Shown piece by piece: positions 1 through 11,085 of a DNA stretch of 64,000 nucleotides; within the stretch, counting starts at the first letter, position 1; the number at the start of each line of letters is the position of its first letter. This DNA is from Paracentrotus lividus (lineage: Eukaryota; Echinodermata; Echinoidea; Camarodonta; Echinidae). The notes below the pieces were generated by a model. The model was given only the letters and a program-made list of their open reading frames with translations, ran no database searches and was not told where the DNA came from. The stretch spans positions 78,495,373 to 78,559,372 of the forward strand of contig CALNVZ010000174.1 of NCBI GenBank assembly GCA_940671915.1, in the 5' to 3' direction. Both the position numbers and the translations under genes were made by a program.

Positions 1-299
1 CCAGGACACTCCCTTGTGGGAAGCCATTTTTCTGCTTGCCATGAACGTCGACATAAAACCGTCTATATGAAAGCAGATCTTATTTGAATCTCGTTAGTTT
101 GTAATCAAAAGGAGAGAGTTCATTCATTATGATTTGTATAATCACGCAGTAGTTACTTGAACATTATTCGAATAATTCCAGGCACGGATCAAAAGGGTCA
201 ACTGGCCTGCCCCCCCCCCCCTGCAAAAAATAATTAAAAAAAAAAAATAATAATAATAATTGACCGACGAAGCAGATTGAACACTACACCTGTGGCCAA

Positions 300-1960
300 A
301 ACAATTTTTGCTCCGTGCCTACGTATATGGGTCATTGCTGCACTCAATGATTTGGTTACCATCCACGACTTTTTCTACATTCTGGACAAACTCATAGCAA
401 CTTCCTGAATTGCTACTTTCAGGACTTTAAGATGAGGTTCAAGGAATTCACATCAGTTTACCAGTTCTTCCAGCCTGTAGGCATTCCAATGGAGTGTGCT
501 ATCTATCAAGTCCTATTTGTCATTGCAAAAGAGAAAGTAACTACATGTACATGTATCGCTGCATTTTCAAGTTGAAGAGATACTAAGATCAAACCTGGAT
601 TCAAGCTGCAAGAAATACGAGCTTCCATGGATGACCTGAATTGACTCAATCGATGAAGGCTATTAAGCACATGGACCAACTGATAAGCGGGTGCATGAAG
701 TTCAAACCAAAGAAATCAAGGAAGGGTAGATGACCGGACACGCTACAGTGTACCGGATGCGGTCATTCCAAAAATATCAGAAGCCCCTGTCCAGAGCTTG
801 TGGTGATAGTTCAATAAGGAGCTGTCTCACAAGAACCAGATTAATGAGGTCCAGGCGATGTGAAAGATGGACTGAAATATATCAACATATGTGCCCTCCC
901 AAGTAAATTGAAGTTGTGGTGCCTGAAGTTTGGGTTCTTCCCCTGATGATGGCCACTGATGCTGTACGAAATAGGAATGATGCATATATTGAAAGGATAG
1001 GACAATTAATATCTGATAAACACGTTTTAATTTTCCATGCACAACAAACATTAGCATCAATGGACATTTCACAAAGCTTATCCTACCCCTGATCGCTGTT
1101 GCGGAGGAGAGGGGTTGAGAGGAGAAGAAGGCTAACATGTACGTTCTAAACATGGATAAGGCAGTTGGCCTCGTGCAGCAAGGAGCTTGGTGTCGATTGG
1201 AATGCCTTGAACCACAGTCCCTGTCCTGGAAAGACATACATGTAGATGATGAAAACAGGTACACCCAAGTTCTTGCTACAAGCATCAATGATGTCTGTCC
1301 TCCCCACACAACCTGAGGAAGTTGGCCAAGGCCGAGAACGAGACCTGCCACAAATGAGGAAAAGAGGACTCACACAAGCACATTCTATCAAATTAATTCC
1401 CACGTCTATCTTGAAGAAAGCTCATATACTTGGAAGCACAATGAGATCCTGTGAGTGCTTAGCAATGCCCTAGAGAATGCTATCGACAGGGCAGACCAAA
1501 CCAAAACATCTAATTCCCCTGTGATGATCTCATTCGTAAAGACAGGGATGTACACTGTCCAGAGTCAACAAGAAAGGTAGACAAGACAAAGCTCACTCCT
1601 TCGTCTAAGCAAGAAACTGGCAGTTGGTTCAAATGGAACAGCAGATGACATTCTCCAGTGTAATTGTAAATGTGACTAGATATGGTAGTCTGCATGATCC
1701 CGGGAGTCTAAGTTGGTATAACTCTCTGTGAATTGACTCTCCTTTGGGAGGAGATGGCCCATACGTACAAGGCATCAAAGTATGCTGGACTAACATGTAT
1801 GACAGAATGCAAGGAGAGGATGGAAGGTAGACTTCTACCCAGTGGTAGATAACCAATATACTGACATCTTCCTCTCAAGGATGGGAATAACCAATAGAGA
1901 GAAGCTGGCTATGGACTTCATGGAGATCGCTTCCTGTACAATGTGTTGAATGTCATCATT
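300..1960 (+). pseudogene. decayed non-LTR retrotransposon (reverse transcriptase and C-terminal part)
   Basis: Short reading-frame pieces in all three + frames line up in the order of a non-LTR retrotransposon polyprotein of the type that carries a C-terminal zinc-finger and endonuclease-like region. From 414 a piece reads YFQDFKMRFKEF. At 621-640 is ASMDDLN, in the position of the reverse-transcriptase F/YxDD active site. At 698-721 is KFKPKKSR, a downstream motif of these elements. From 1152 a piece contains QQGAW and LSWKDI, at 1410 another reads SSYTWKHNEIL, and at 1730-1853 is ELTLLWEEM followed by a Lys/Glu-rich stretch. Frameshifts and stops separate the pieces, so no functional product is possible. 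The order and spacing make chance unlikely; the clade (R2/NeSL-like or similar) is inferred from memory of the family. Confidence 0.7.
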
Positions 1961-2082
1961 CAAACGTTGCATTATTTTTCATTGATCTTTATGTGTCCAT
2001 TTTGATAGATTTCGTGCAAAACAAAGAAATACAAAATAAATTTGCATAAAAATATAACAAATGAGCGTCGAGCTTACATTAT

Positions 2083-2112
2083 ATATATTTATATATATAT
2101 ATATATATATAT
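2083..2112. repeat. (TA)n microsatellite
   Basis: Nearly pure TA dinucleotides at the edge of AT-rich sequence between the retrotransposon remnant and the tandem repeat. Confidence 0.9.
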
Positions 2113-2186
2113 TCTTTTTTACAATGATTTCAAAATGTTGGGAAGGATGTCTCAATTATATCTGAATATCTAATATCTGAAAGTTG

Positions 2187-3335
2187 AAGAACTCTTGAGC
2201 TAATTTGATCAAGTTACCCATGTTATAGCATGTAAGGTCTCAAACATGCATTAATTTGAATAATAAATTGGTTCTGAAACATCAAATTGATTATTTTCTA
2301 AAAGTCTTATGATCAGTCGAGCAAGTTTACACAATAATCAAAGTGACTACAAAATAATGCGGCCATTACGAAGTTAAAAAGTGGATACAACCAAGAAGGA
2401 GTGTAGACATAAGGCCTAAGCTAAAAAAAAAATGGTCAATTTGGCAGCCATTTTGATTATGCAAATTAGGTGTTGAAAACGTTAAAAGGCAGCTTGGGAA
2501 CTACAATGTAGTCTTATCAGACTAAGCACACTTAAATTATTTGAAATAGACCGGTTCCCAACTTTAAACTAAAGAATGAAGAACTCTTGAGAGCTAATTT
2601 GATCAAGTTAGAGCATGACTTGTAAGGTCGCAAACATGCATAAATTTGCATAATTAATGAATTTAGAAACATCAAATTGATTTTTTCTTAAATTGTTATA
2701 CTCAGTCTAGCAAGTTTACATAATAATCAATGTGAGTGCAAAATAATGCGGCTCATTATACAGTTAAAAAGTGAATATAACCAGGGAGGAGTGGAGACAT
2801 ACATGTAAGCTCGAAAATAGTCAATTTTGCGGCTATTTTGTTTATGCAAATTAGGTGGTTACAACGTGAAAAATCGGCTTGTGAACCGTTCTTATCAGAA
2901 TCAGCACTCTTGAATTATGTGAAATAGACCAGCTCTCAACTTTTAACATAAACCTAAACTCTTGAGCTAATTTGATCAAGTTATTGCCCCTTTGTAGCAT
3001 ATAAGGTCGTAAACATGCATAAATTTGCATAATTAATGAATTTATAAACATAAAATCAATTATTTATTAAATTGTAATGCTCAGTTTAGCAAGTTTACAT
3101 ATTAATCAATGTGACTGTAAAATACTTCGGCCGTTACGAGGGTAAAACTTGGACACAACCAGGGAGGAATAGAGACATAAGCTAAAAAAATTGTCAAATT
3201 GGCGGCCATTTTCTTTATGCAAATTAGGTGGTGAAAACGTGAGAAATCGGCTTGGGAACCGGTCTTATCAGATTCAGCACACTTGAATTATGAGAAATAG
3301 ACTGGTTCCCAACTTTTAGTTTTTACCTAAAAATG
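2187..3335 (+). repeat. three tandem ~380 bp repeat units
   Basis: Three direct copies (about 2187-2577, 2578-2953 and 2954-3335) each begin with AACTCTTGAG followed by GCTAATTTGATCAAGTTA and run through AGCAAGTTTACA, TTATGCAAATTAGG and a closing GGTTCCCAACTTT-like phrase. They differ by point changes and small indels. None has a conserved ORF. The following 3336-3430 (TTAGGCAAATGAGCTTA) resembles 21535-21560, so the unit may belong to a dispersed family. Confidence 0.85.
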
Positions 3336-3430
3336 CTTCTAAAAGTCATATTTTGCCTAAATGGCTCTAGTCTATTATGCAAATTAGGCAAATGAGCTTA
3401 GGGGGTCCATATTACCTGCATGTACCCTAC

Positions 3431-3670
3431 TCGTCATCTTGTCCCAAACAAGTCGAAATGCCGTATTTCATCAGATCGTCATCTTTTCTTATAGGTCTAG
3501 GATGTTTGACTTGGCGAGTTCCAATATTACTCATCATCTTGTCTTTTTGTCCATGCAGTACACCATGAAGTACCTCATTATTCCCCAAATAAGTACAGCT
3601 TGTGTGATGCTGTGATGAATCTTATTATGTTTTTTTCCTTCAATATTATTATTTTTTTTTTGTCTTGCAG
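3431..3670. other. intron sequence before gene 1 last exon
   Basis: T-rich sequence ending in a pyrimidine tract and CTTGCAG acceptor at 3661-3670. I see no upstream coding exon for gene 1 in 1-3670. Confidence 0.5.
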
Positions 3671-4137
3671 GATATCGACGCTCACCTCGCGTCCGCGTCT
3701 ACGGCTACGGTTCCGGCTCCAGATATGGCTCCGGCAACTCCGACAACTCCCCCTCTGGCTCCTACTCGGTTAACCTGGTCTTCAAGATAACATTTGGTGT
3801 AGTGGGAGCTATCATTGTCCTTGCCGGGATCATCTTCCCATGTTACATATGTTGCCAACATGATGAAATCGAAGAACATAGCGCTGATGCTTCTGCCACT
3901 GAGGATAAGACCAATCAAGGCAAAACTGCCACCACCACCACAAATGACCACGCACTTCAGGGCCTGCAACCTACTACCCATCCAGATTATGGAGCAACTT
4001 CTAAAGAAAGACAGGATGATAAGGCATCACTATACCAGTCGGAGATGACACCACCCAGTTACAGTGAGGTCGTTAATGCACCAGGAAACACTTATCCGAC
4101 GAAGGATGCTGCTTATGAAAATAAAGGGATGGAGTAG
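3671..4137 (+). CDS. gene 1, last coding exon: single-pass membrane protein with PPSY tail (partial)
   Basis: The exon follows a CTTGCAG acceptor; its first two bases complete a split codon (phase 1) and the frame stays open to a TAG at 4137. It encodes about 155 residues. First comes a short Arg/Gly/Ser/Tyr-rich extracellular stretch (RRSPRVRVYGYGSGS), then one hydrophobic span (about residues 44-63, VVGAIIVLAGII) ending in CYICC, a possible palmitoylation cluster, then an acidic, Thr-rich cytoplasmic tail with NDHALQGL, TPPSYSEVV and YENKGME. PPSY is a class I WW-domain ligand and YSEV could be an endocytic YxxPhi site. Exon layout, phase and tail match gene 2 at 14379-14929, so gene 1 is its tandem paralogue. 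Its signal-peptide exon must lie upstream of the window. Function is unknown; type I membrane topology is inferred from gene 2. Confidence 0.8.
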
Positions 4138-4168
4138 CTACAGGATAATAATAGTAATGATAAATAAT

Positions 4169-4304
4169 GATATAGGATTTCCCGGTCATATTCGGAAGTT
4201 CTTCAGGAAAATTGCTGATTTTTAATCGTTACTGCATTTCGGATGAATTTGATTGCTGGAAGTGTAAAATCGAAAAGAGAGTTAAGAATTTACCTGAAAA
4301 CTAA
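4169..4304. mobile_element. degenerate short inverted-repeat element (TATAGG..CCGGTCA family)
   Basis: Starts TATAGGATTTCCCGGTCA and ends with a worn inverted copy (AGAATTTACCTGAAAACTA). It resembles the clean copy at 5142-5346. It begins 32 bp after the gene 1 stop, so it probably lies in the 3' untranslated region. Confidence 0.55.
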
Positions 4305-4337
4305 TTTGTAATTTCAGAGCACGCCATAATATCTTCC

Positions 4338-5053
4338 ATTAACCCTAATACTCCCGGGGGCATAATGCCCCCCCCCTCGACATTTCTCGCGATAAATCCG
4401 CTGCGCAAAATTTTTTGACCGCACTGTTCGCTGACTTTTTACTTTCAAGTCTCGCGCAACTTTTGAGACCAAATTTGCGACGCCCGGTACGCGGTTACGA
4501 AATTACGTAGCATTATGTAAGTGCATGTCAGACCCAAAATTGCTCAAAAACGTAATTTCATGTACAAATTCAATACAAAATGTGTTTTCAGCTTAAATTC
4601 ATAACTGAGTGAACATTTTTACTTTCATTTATATGATGCTATTGCTGAAATAATGTCCCCTATAAATTTTGTCGAAAAAACAATAACAATAAATAGTAGA
4701 AAAAAAAAACACAGAAATACTTTTAAAAAATATAAAAAACAATAAAATACATAAGAAATCGATCTTGGTAACGGTTTTTTTTTTTTTTTCATTCACAATT
4801 GTTCTGAATGTTATAAAGAATATTTTCATCACAAAACTTAGCATTCTAGGAGCATTATTTAGTGAATTAGAGCAAAAAGGTATGATTTAATGAATAAGTT
4901 AGCATAATTAATTCATATAAAATAAATTATATGAATTTAGTGAAATTTATCTATGCAACCGCGTATATTACGTCATTCTTTACCATCGCGCAAATTTTCG
5001 CCGCGATCGCGCGATCCGCGGCCGAGATCTTAAGGGGGGCCGTAAAGGTTAAA
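4338..5053. mobile_element. probable inverted-repeat element with CpG-rich ends
   Basis: The left edge reads TTAACCCTAATACTCCCGG and then CGCGATAAATCCGC; the right edge reads in reverse TTAACCTTTACGGCCCCCC and then CGCGATCGCGG-type sequence. The middle (4600-4980) is very AT-rich. The ends suggest a non-autonomous DNA transposon; no coding capacity was seen. Confidence 0.45.
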
Positions 5054-5141
5054 GTAGATTCATGAACTGTGGCTAGCGGAAGGGCGTAATAGTTTTCGTA
5101 TACTAGTAATTAGTAGTATATGCTACATGAAGACTGTATAG

Positions 5142-5346
5142 TATAGGTTTTCCCGGTCAGTTTAAACTATCTCCGATCAATTCGACATTTCTTACAAGCA
5201 CTTTCGTCCGAAATGTGATCGCAATAAGAAATCTAAACGTTAATTCAATTGACCGATAGCTCCGCTCCATGAGGTATCGTTTAAATTGAATGAACATAAA
5301 CGAATTCGATTGCAAAGAGTTTAGAATTGACCGGGAAAACCTATAT
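5142..5346. mobile_element. ~205 bp MITE with TATAGGTTTTCCCGGTCA termini
   Basis: Perfect 18-base terminal inverted repeats, TATAGGTTTTCCCGGTCA at the left and its reverse complement at the right end. The interior carries AAATGTGATCG- and TTTAAATTGAATG-like phrases and no ORF. The TA at each end may be a target duplication. Relatives lie at 4169, about 14180 and 45475. Confidence 0.85.
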
Positions 5347-5587
5347 TAAGTAGTGGAGAGGTTTTGTGTTATTGAATAAAACACACCAGGGATATCTTCC
5401 TGAACACAATATGCCTAACCTGTCCGGTTCCAATTAACCAAGAAAAAGATTGAAGTACTTTATACTTTATATTTATTTGTTCAAATACATTTCGCTATAT
5501 TCAAGTTGATAACGTAAAATTGTTTTACTTAGTAACGGGCTAAGGATAAAAACATTTTTTTTTACATTGCATGACTATAAGTCAAAT
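5347..5587. other. AT-rich intergenic sequence
   Basis: No coding or repeat structure recognised. Confidence 0.4.
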
Positions 5588-5766
5588 GTTAGTGGATGTA
5601 CTAATCAGGGGTCGCGGAGCGTTTTTGAAAGAGGAGGGGCTGAGCCGAAAGTGGGGGGCTGAACAGGCTAAAAATCACAAATGTATGGTCATTTTTGCAT
5701 TTTTGTACACGTTTGCTGAAAAAAGTGGGGGCTAAATTCCCCCCCCCCCCGGTTCCGCGGCCCCTG
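5588..5766. mobile_element. short MITE with GGGTCGCGGAGCG end
   Basis: Begins AGGGGTCGCGGAGCG and ends GGTTCCGCGGCCCCT, with GGAGGGGCTGAGC, a phrase about CACAAATGTATGGTCAT and a C/G run inside. Related copies occur at 27432-27598 and 42375-42530 (both nested in larger elements) and at 30603-30773. Confidence 0.7.
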
Positions 5767-6710
5767 CTAATTTAGTATGTGATGTATACGAAAACCAAGC
5801 AGTTAACCCCAAAATAAAAAGTTAAAACCGACTAATTCGAGTGGTTTGTGTTATGTGTGCCCAACGTCTTCTCAATGGAAACTGTCAACGGTATACTGTT
5901 AAATTATACAGTGTGTTCCTAAAAAGGTAACCGAAGTTCAAAGGTCATTAATTTAAAAAGTAAATAGTTCATTCTTTTGATTTGTTTACTAAAATACTAA
6001 GTTACTCATCGACTTTAATTTGAGACATTGCCTACGTCCATATTGTCAAGGGTCACAGAGTTATGGTCCTTTGAAGGTGCAAGGTACAAAACCCACTTTT
6101 TCCAAGTTTTTCGTTTGTAGGGTACGAAACCAATCGTTTGTAATTTCTTGGTTTCATCTTTTGGGGTATTTTTTTTCACACAAAGTTTCAATGAAATGTA
6201 ATCTCATTTGCCAAAGAACCTATCTCACTGGCAATGAGATGGGTGCGCAATTACGAGTCCTTTGAGCCGTGGAGACGTCGTGGTGACGTCTTCAGAGACT
6301 TCGAGGCGTCGTGAGAAAATCGAACGAAAGGCTAAAAAATTGTCAAACATGTTCGATTTCTTTCTAATCGCCAGCAAGTCTCGACAACATCTCTGCGATG
6401 TCGTGGATACTTCAGGGATGTCGCAGCAACCCCGCAGAGACGTCACAGAGACTTGCTCGCGTCTGAAATAAAAGATTGAACATGTTTGACATTTGCTTGG
6501 TTTTCTCGCTACTTTCTGGAGACTCAGGAGACGTCACGGCGACCTCTCCGAGACTCCAGAGACTCATAAGCGAGAATGCACCTCATTACCATTGAGAAAT
6601 TCACTTTAGCAAAGAAGATAACATTTCATTGAAACTTACTGAAGAAGATTCAATGACACCAACTACTTTTAAAAGGTTTGTTTTATACACTGAAAACCTA
6701 AACGGGTAGA

Positions 6711-7065
6711 CCGACTAGCTTTAAAGCTAGTCGTAGTGATGCCCAGACTGACTAGCTTTAAAACTAGTCGGTCACGACGGACTAGCTTTCCTTCAATACA
6801 ACCCGGTTATTACGGACTAGCTTTAAAACTTGTCCGTCTCTACGGACTAGCTTGAAAGCTAGTCCGTCAAGACGGACTAGCTCTAAAGCTAGTCGGTCAC
6901 GACAGACTAATTTTAAAGCTCGTCCATCGTGACCGACTAGTTTGACGGACTAGCATAAAAGCTAGTCGTAGTGATGCCCAGACTGACGAGCTTTTGAGCA
7001 GGACTAGCTTTACAGCTAGTCGGTCATGGTGTAAAAGCTAGTCCGTCGCGCTTTTCTGCAGCGAT
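6711..7065. repeat. array of GACTAG palindromes
   Basis: About ten units built on GACTAGCTTTAAAGCTAGTC, each a near-perfect palindrome framed by GACGG or CGGTC and separated by about 6-15 bp. Variants replace the centre (TTGAAAG, CTCTAAAG, TAAAACT). Half units occur at 6777 and 7084, and a satellite group lies at 8356-8515 in the same element. Confidence 0.85.
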
Positions 7066-7754
7066 GTTCTTGCTGCTGTCTTGACAGACTAGCATAACGG
7101 ACGAGGTTAATATGGCTTCACCAGCTTGTCAGAGACGTCAAATCTGAAATATTAAAAGAAATTATAAAGATACGATTAAAAACATGCATTTTGTCACAAG
7201 AATTTGAGCCAAAAAAAAAACAAAAAAAAAAAACATTTTATTATGATGATATAAATCAGAAGACAGGAATTAATACAGGAGGCACAATTCTTGTCCTTGT
7301 CCTCGAGAGCCACTTCAGAATCCCAAAGTCGTGCCTCTAATCCAATATTCTTGTCTTTCAGATACAAGTAATCGAAAAGAAATGTGGCCCCTATATTCAT
7401 TATTAGAATTAAATTTCAATTTTAATAATTTAATGTGATTGTTACTATCGTTGAAAATAAACACAATTTATAAATTGATTTGGTAAGACATAATTTTTCG
7501 CGTGGGTGATTATAGCATTAATCTATGTGAAAATATAACGCTATCTGCGAACTGAAACATAAGGAATTAAACAAGAGTACTCACACAATCATGTCACAGA
7601 AGGAAATGGCCATTATAATCAAAATCGTAAGCGTTACGGGGAATATCAAGTGTGCGTCTGTACAGTTAGCTCATTAAATGGAATTCACATACAGATAATG
7701 CAACTAAGTAATAGTGATGTCCTTTTCGCAATGCGCATGTTATTCAATCAATTG

Positions 7755-8220
7755 TATACCACCTTCTATTCACTGCTGTTGCTAAGCCGGGAATTTACCA
7801 GCAATATATAAGAATAGACGGTTCATGGGTTCTATAGTAACGAAGTATTCAATTAGCCTGTAATTAAAAAAAGGAACAATATTACTAACCTACTCGTGAA
7901 TGGCATACTTGTCACGATTGATGTTATTTCGGCTATCGTATTGCTCTCCGATTGTCAAGCCAAAACAACCTTTGTTTGAGAATGTTGATTGTATCCAACT
8001 TCTATTCACTGTTGTTGCTATGCCGGGCATTCACCAGCAATCTGTAAGAAAATACCGGGTTCTTGAGTTCTATAGTAACAAGGTATTCAATTAGCCTGTA
8101 ATTGAAGAATGGAGAACAATATTTGGAATCTACCGGTACTCGTGCATTGCATACTTGTCATGATAGATGTTATGTCTCGTAAGCTTTCAGATTGTCAAGC
8201 CAAAACAACCTTTGTTTCAG
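7755..8220. repeat. two tandem ~235 bp units
   Basis: Both copies contain TTCTATTCACTG, a GCCGGG phrase, TTCTATAGTAAC, TATTCAATTAGCCTGTAATT, GCATACTTGTCA and AAAACAACCTTTGTTT, with scattered substitutions. The unit lies between the two palindrome groups of the 5909-8754 element. Confidence 0.8.
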
Positions 8221-8355
8221 AATGTATTAACTTGATTATGCTCGGAAACAGAATAAATAGAGAAGGTACATTGAAACGACATTGCAACTATTTGTATCAA
8301 AGGCTAGTCAGTCATTTTAATGGATAAACTGGGTCCACCCAGCTACTTTTATTGG

Positions 8356-8515
8356 CCTAGTCGGTCACGTCGACGGACTAGCATCAAGCTTGACGGACGA
8401 GCTTTAAAGCTCGTCCGTCAAGTTGAGAGATGTAGATTCAGTTGTATGCTAGTCCGTCTCGACGGACATGACAGACTAGCTTTAAAACTAGTCCGTCTTG
8501 ACCGACTAGAGGTTA
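8356..8515. repeat. second group of GACTAG palindromes
   Basis: Units such as GACGGACGAGCTTTAAAGC and GACAGACTAGCTTTAAAACT recur in both orientations next to the right arm of the 5909-8754 element. Confidence 0.8.
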
Positions 8516-9309
8516 GGTTTTCAGTGTACCCTAAAAACCAAAAACTTGGAAAAAGTGAGTTTTGTACCTTGCACTTTTAAAGGACCCTAACTCTTTGACC
8601 CATGACAGTTTGGACGTAATCAATGTCTCAAAGTAATGCTGATGAGTTACCTAGTATTTTAGTAAACAAATCACAAGAATAAATCATGTATTTTTTTAAA
8701 TGACTGACCATTGAACTTTGGTTACCCTTTTTTTTTTTTTTTTTTAACAAACTGTATATAGGCCTATGGTTGGTTAGAGTTTCGTGTATATTATTTCCAT
8801 GGCATAATTACAACTTTGTTTTTATCACGTCTGATAACCATGTATCATATATAATTTATGTATAAACTATGACAACAATATCTCAGCCACACATAGAAAA
8901 CTTTGTTGTCTGCACAGTTCCCTTTCTGGCAATTCCACGGAAACTAGGACATTTGCCAAAAATTAAAAATGTCTCTCTGATGTTTATTCTATGACCGATC
9001 ACTTATATAATGCCATGGGTGTTAATGGATTATAATACTCTTTCAAAATCAATAAAAAATTATTTTTCAATTTTGTTCATTTCCTTGAGAACTAGAACCG
9101 CCATTAAAATTCAATGTGTGGGACTACATGAAAAAGAAATCACTAAAATTCAAATTAAACAAGATTCCTTTGATATTTTTTCTTGAAACTTTCACTAAAT
9201 GGAGAAGGGTGGATATATTTCTGTACTTAAAGGTCAATAATGACATTTAATTCATGACAAATGGGGTGAAATAACCAAAAAATCACATAAAATAAAGTCA
9301 CAATTAAAA

Positions 9310-9690
9310 TGTAACGTCCGTAACAACTTAATTAGCCAAATTAAACAATACCAAATACTTTTTAAGAACTTTATGTTTGTGAATGCATATAATGAAGTAA
9401 AACCTATTTGCAAATTGGGGCTAAGAAACTTTGAAGTAAGTAACTTCACAGAATTTTACCATTATGTTAAATTTCAAAAACACGATGTCCTTTTTATGTA
9501 ACGTCCGTAACGCTCGCTTCCAACAATCATGGTTAATTAACCAATGAAGCTTAAGCAATGAAATTTTAGAATGTTGAACTCTTATATATTTTCTACAAAC
9601 GTGCAAAGTAATAAAGTGTAATTCCAAATGCAAATACATTTGTTTATCGATTAATTATCTGAAGTCGCCTCTCAATGTAACGTCCGTAAC
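9310..9690. repeat. three dispersed copies of TGTAACGTCCGTAAC
   Basis: The exact 15-mer occurs at 9310-9324, 9497-9511 and 9676-9690, spaced 187 and 179 bp, in AT-rich sequence. The spacers are not obviously alike. The rest of 8755-10910 shows no coding or repeat structure I can support. Confidence 0.75.
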
Positions 9691-10910
9691 GATGGAATTG
9701 CCGATTTATTGGTTAGATATAGATATCTATATTTTATGAAATATAGCCGTTATATATTTACACATTCTCCATCATACCGCTAATGAATGCAAATTGATTT
9801 AGTAGTATTGATATTAGTATTAATCAATAAAATTTATAAATCTAAATCACTTTTCCTATCCGTTCCCATGCCACTAAACCTTATTAATTTGATTTAATTG
9901 GGACGCATTCCACAAAATACAATTTCATTAAACCAGCAAAATAAAGTACGTTGACATACAACAACAATCGTGGCAAAATAAAGCGTAATGTTAACAAATT
10001 GAGGAACTTTTTTAAAGGCAAGCTTGTACATTCAGTACCTCATTTGCATATGGAAGCTTGATGAAACGGGTTACATGACAAACAAGTTACAAGAGTACAA
10101 AGTCACATGATCGTCTTTTCCAATTTAAGAAAAAAAAATAGGAATTTAAGATCAATTTTTAAAACCGTCGTCCCGACGCTTTTAGGAACAATCAAATTTT
10201 AATTTAAAAGCTGCTCCCTGTTGATTCCGGCTCATTCTGAAACCTGGTAAGTAAATATTCATGAGGTGGGCGTGTTAGGAGGAGAATTAGCTACGCGCAT
10301 GCGCCAGGGACAAATATGTGGCAAGGAAAAAATAAATAAAAAAAATCACCGGGCTAATCCCCTTGCCCGTGTGTGTAGGCCTATGTCCATCATAATATTA
10401 TTCTCGCAACTAGTTTGTTACGAAGTGGGGGAAATCCCTCATGGAAAAACAATCCCTGCTCTTTCTCTCCTTTTTAATACTCAGTAATAATTTCTCTATC
10501 AGTATCAACGACTAAACAACATCTGCTATGTAGGCCTTCAGGTTCAGCCTCCAAAGCTCGTGGAAATTGTCTCACCGCGAATAATAGAAAACTGTCAACC
10601 AGGCCTGCAGAACTACAAATTAATTAGATCAATATCATAATTTAGCTCTGTTTTTCTTTGACGGGGAAAGGGAATGTGTATCCACATAAAAGGCGGTCAT
10701 ATTCATTAACGTCTATATTCACTCTTGGTGGATGGTACCCGTTTCATGGTAGATGGATAAAAGCGAACGCAAGGATCTACTCCCAGAGTTCTTCCCAAAA
10801 CTATCCATACTACCACCGTACAACCTAGGAAATTGTAGAAAGTGGCTTGAGCTCCCAAAAGCTTCCCTACTTTGTACATCGTTACAACCGTGAACACATA
10901 GCTTCTAGAG
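9691..10910. other. upstream region of gene 2
   Basis: AT-rich, with no ORF or element recognised. It must hold the gene 2 promoter and 5' untranslated region; I see no convincing TATA box and cannot place the transcription start. Confidence 0.4.
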
Positions 10911-11085
10911 ATGTATTTCACACATCGTTCTTTTTATCATTATCTTTTGATCTTGATATGCTCTGCTGTTCTGGTGGACATATTTTGTGAAGCCAGAGGA
11001 CGCGGCGGTGGAGGTTTTGGAGGAGGTCGCGGTGGAGGTCGTGCCGGGGGTCGGGGTGGAACTCGTGGTGGTACTCGTAGTGGTG
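10911..11085 (+). CDS. gene 2 exon 1: signal peptide and RGG-rich ectodomain
   Basis: The exon encodes 58 codons plus one base and ends at a GTAAG donor (11086). The first ~28 residues form a signal peptide: a short His/Arg/Tyr-containing start, then the hydrophobic core LLILICSAVLV, with likely cleavage after CEA. The mature start is almost pure Gly/Arg: GRGGGGFGGGRGGGRAGGRG, then TRGGTRSG. RGG boxes usually bind RNA or other polyanions inside cells; here the signal peptide puts the box outside. The trailing G joins the leading GA of the exon at 14379 to give Gly, so the phases match exactly. The start is the first ATG of the open frame. Together the two exons give a protein of about 241 residues. 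Ligand and pathway are unknown. Confidence 0.8.

Larger units (their letters stand above)
5909..8754. mobile_element. 2.85 kb inverted-repeat element carrying palindrome arrays
   Basis: The left arm starts CAGTGTGTTCCTAAAAA and is followed by ACCGAAGTTCAAAGGTCA, TTACTCATCGACTTTAATTT and GGTACAAAACCCACTTTTTC. The right arm (about 8520-8754) repeats these in inverse order, although its last bases are worn and replaced by a T-run. The ends match the cleaner 1 kb element at 62769-63770, and TA/TATA flanks fit a mariner-like target. Inside are GAGACGTC-rich sequence (6270-6570), the GACTAG palindrome arrays and a tandem duplication (7755-8220). No transposase ORF survives. Confidence 0.75.

Noticed and set aside
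6711-7065. Regularly spaced palindromic repeats resembling a CRISPR array
   Set aside because: Repeats vary, spacers are very short and uneven, there are no cas genes, and the setting is a eukaryotic transposon.
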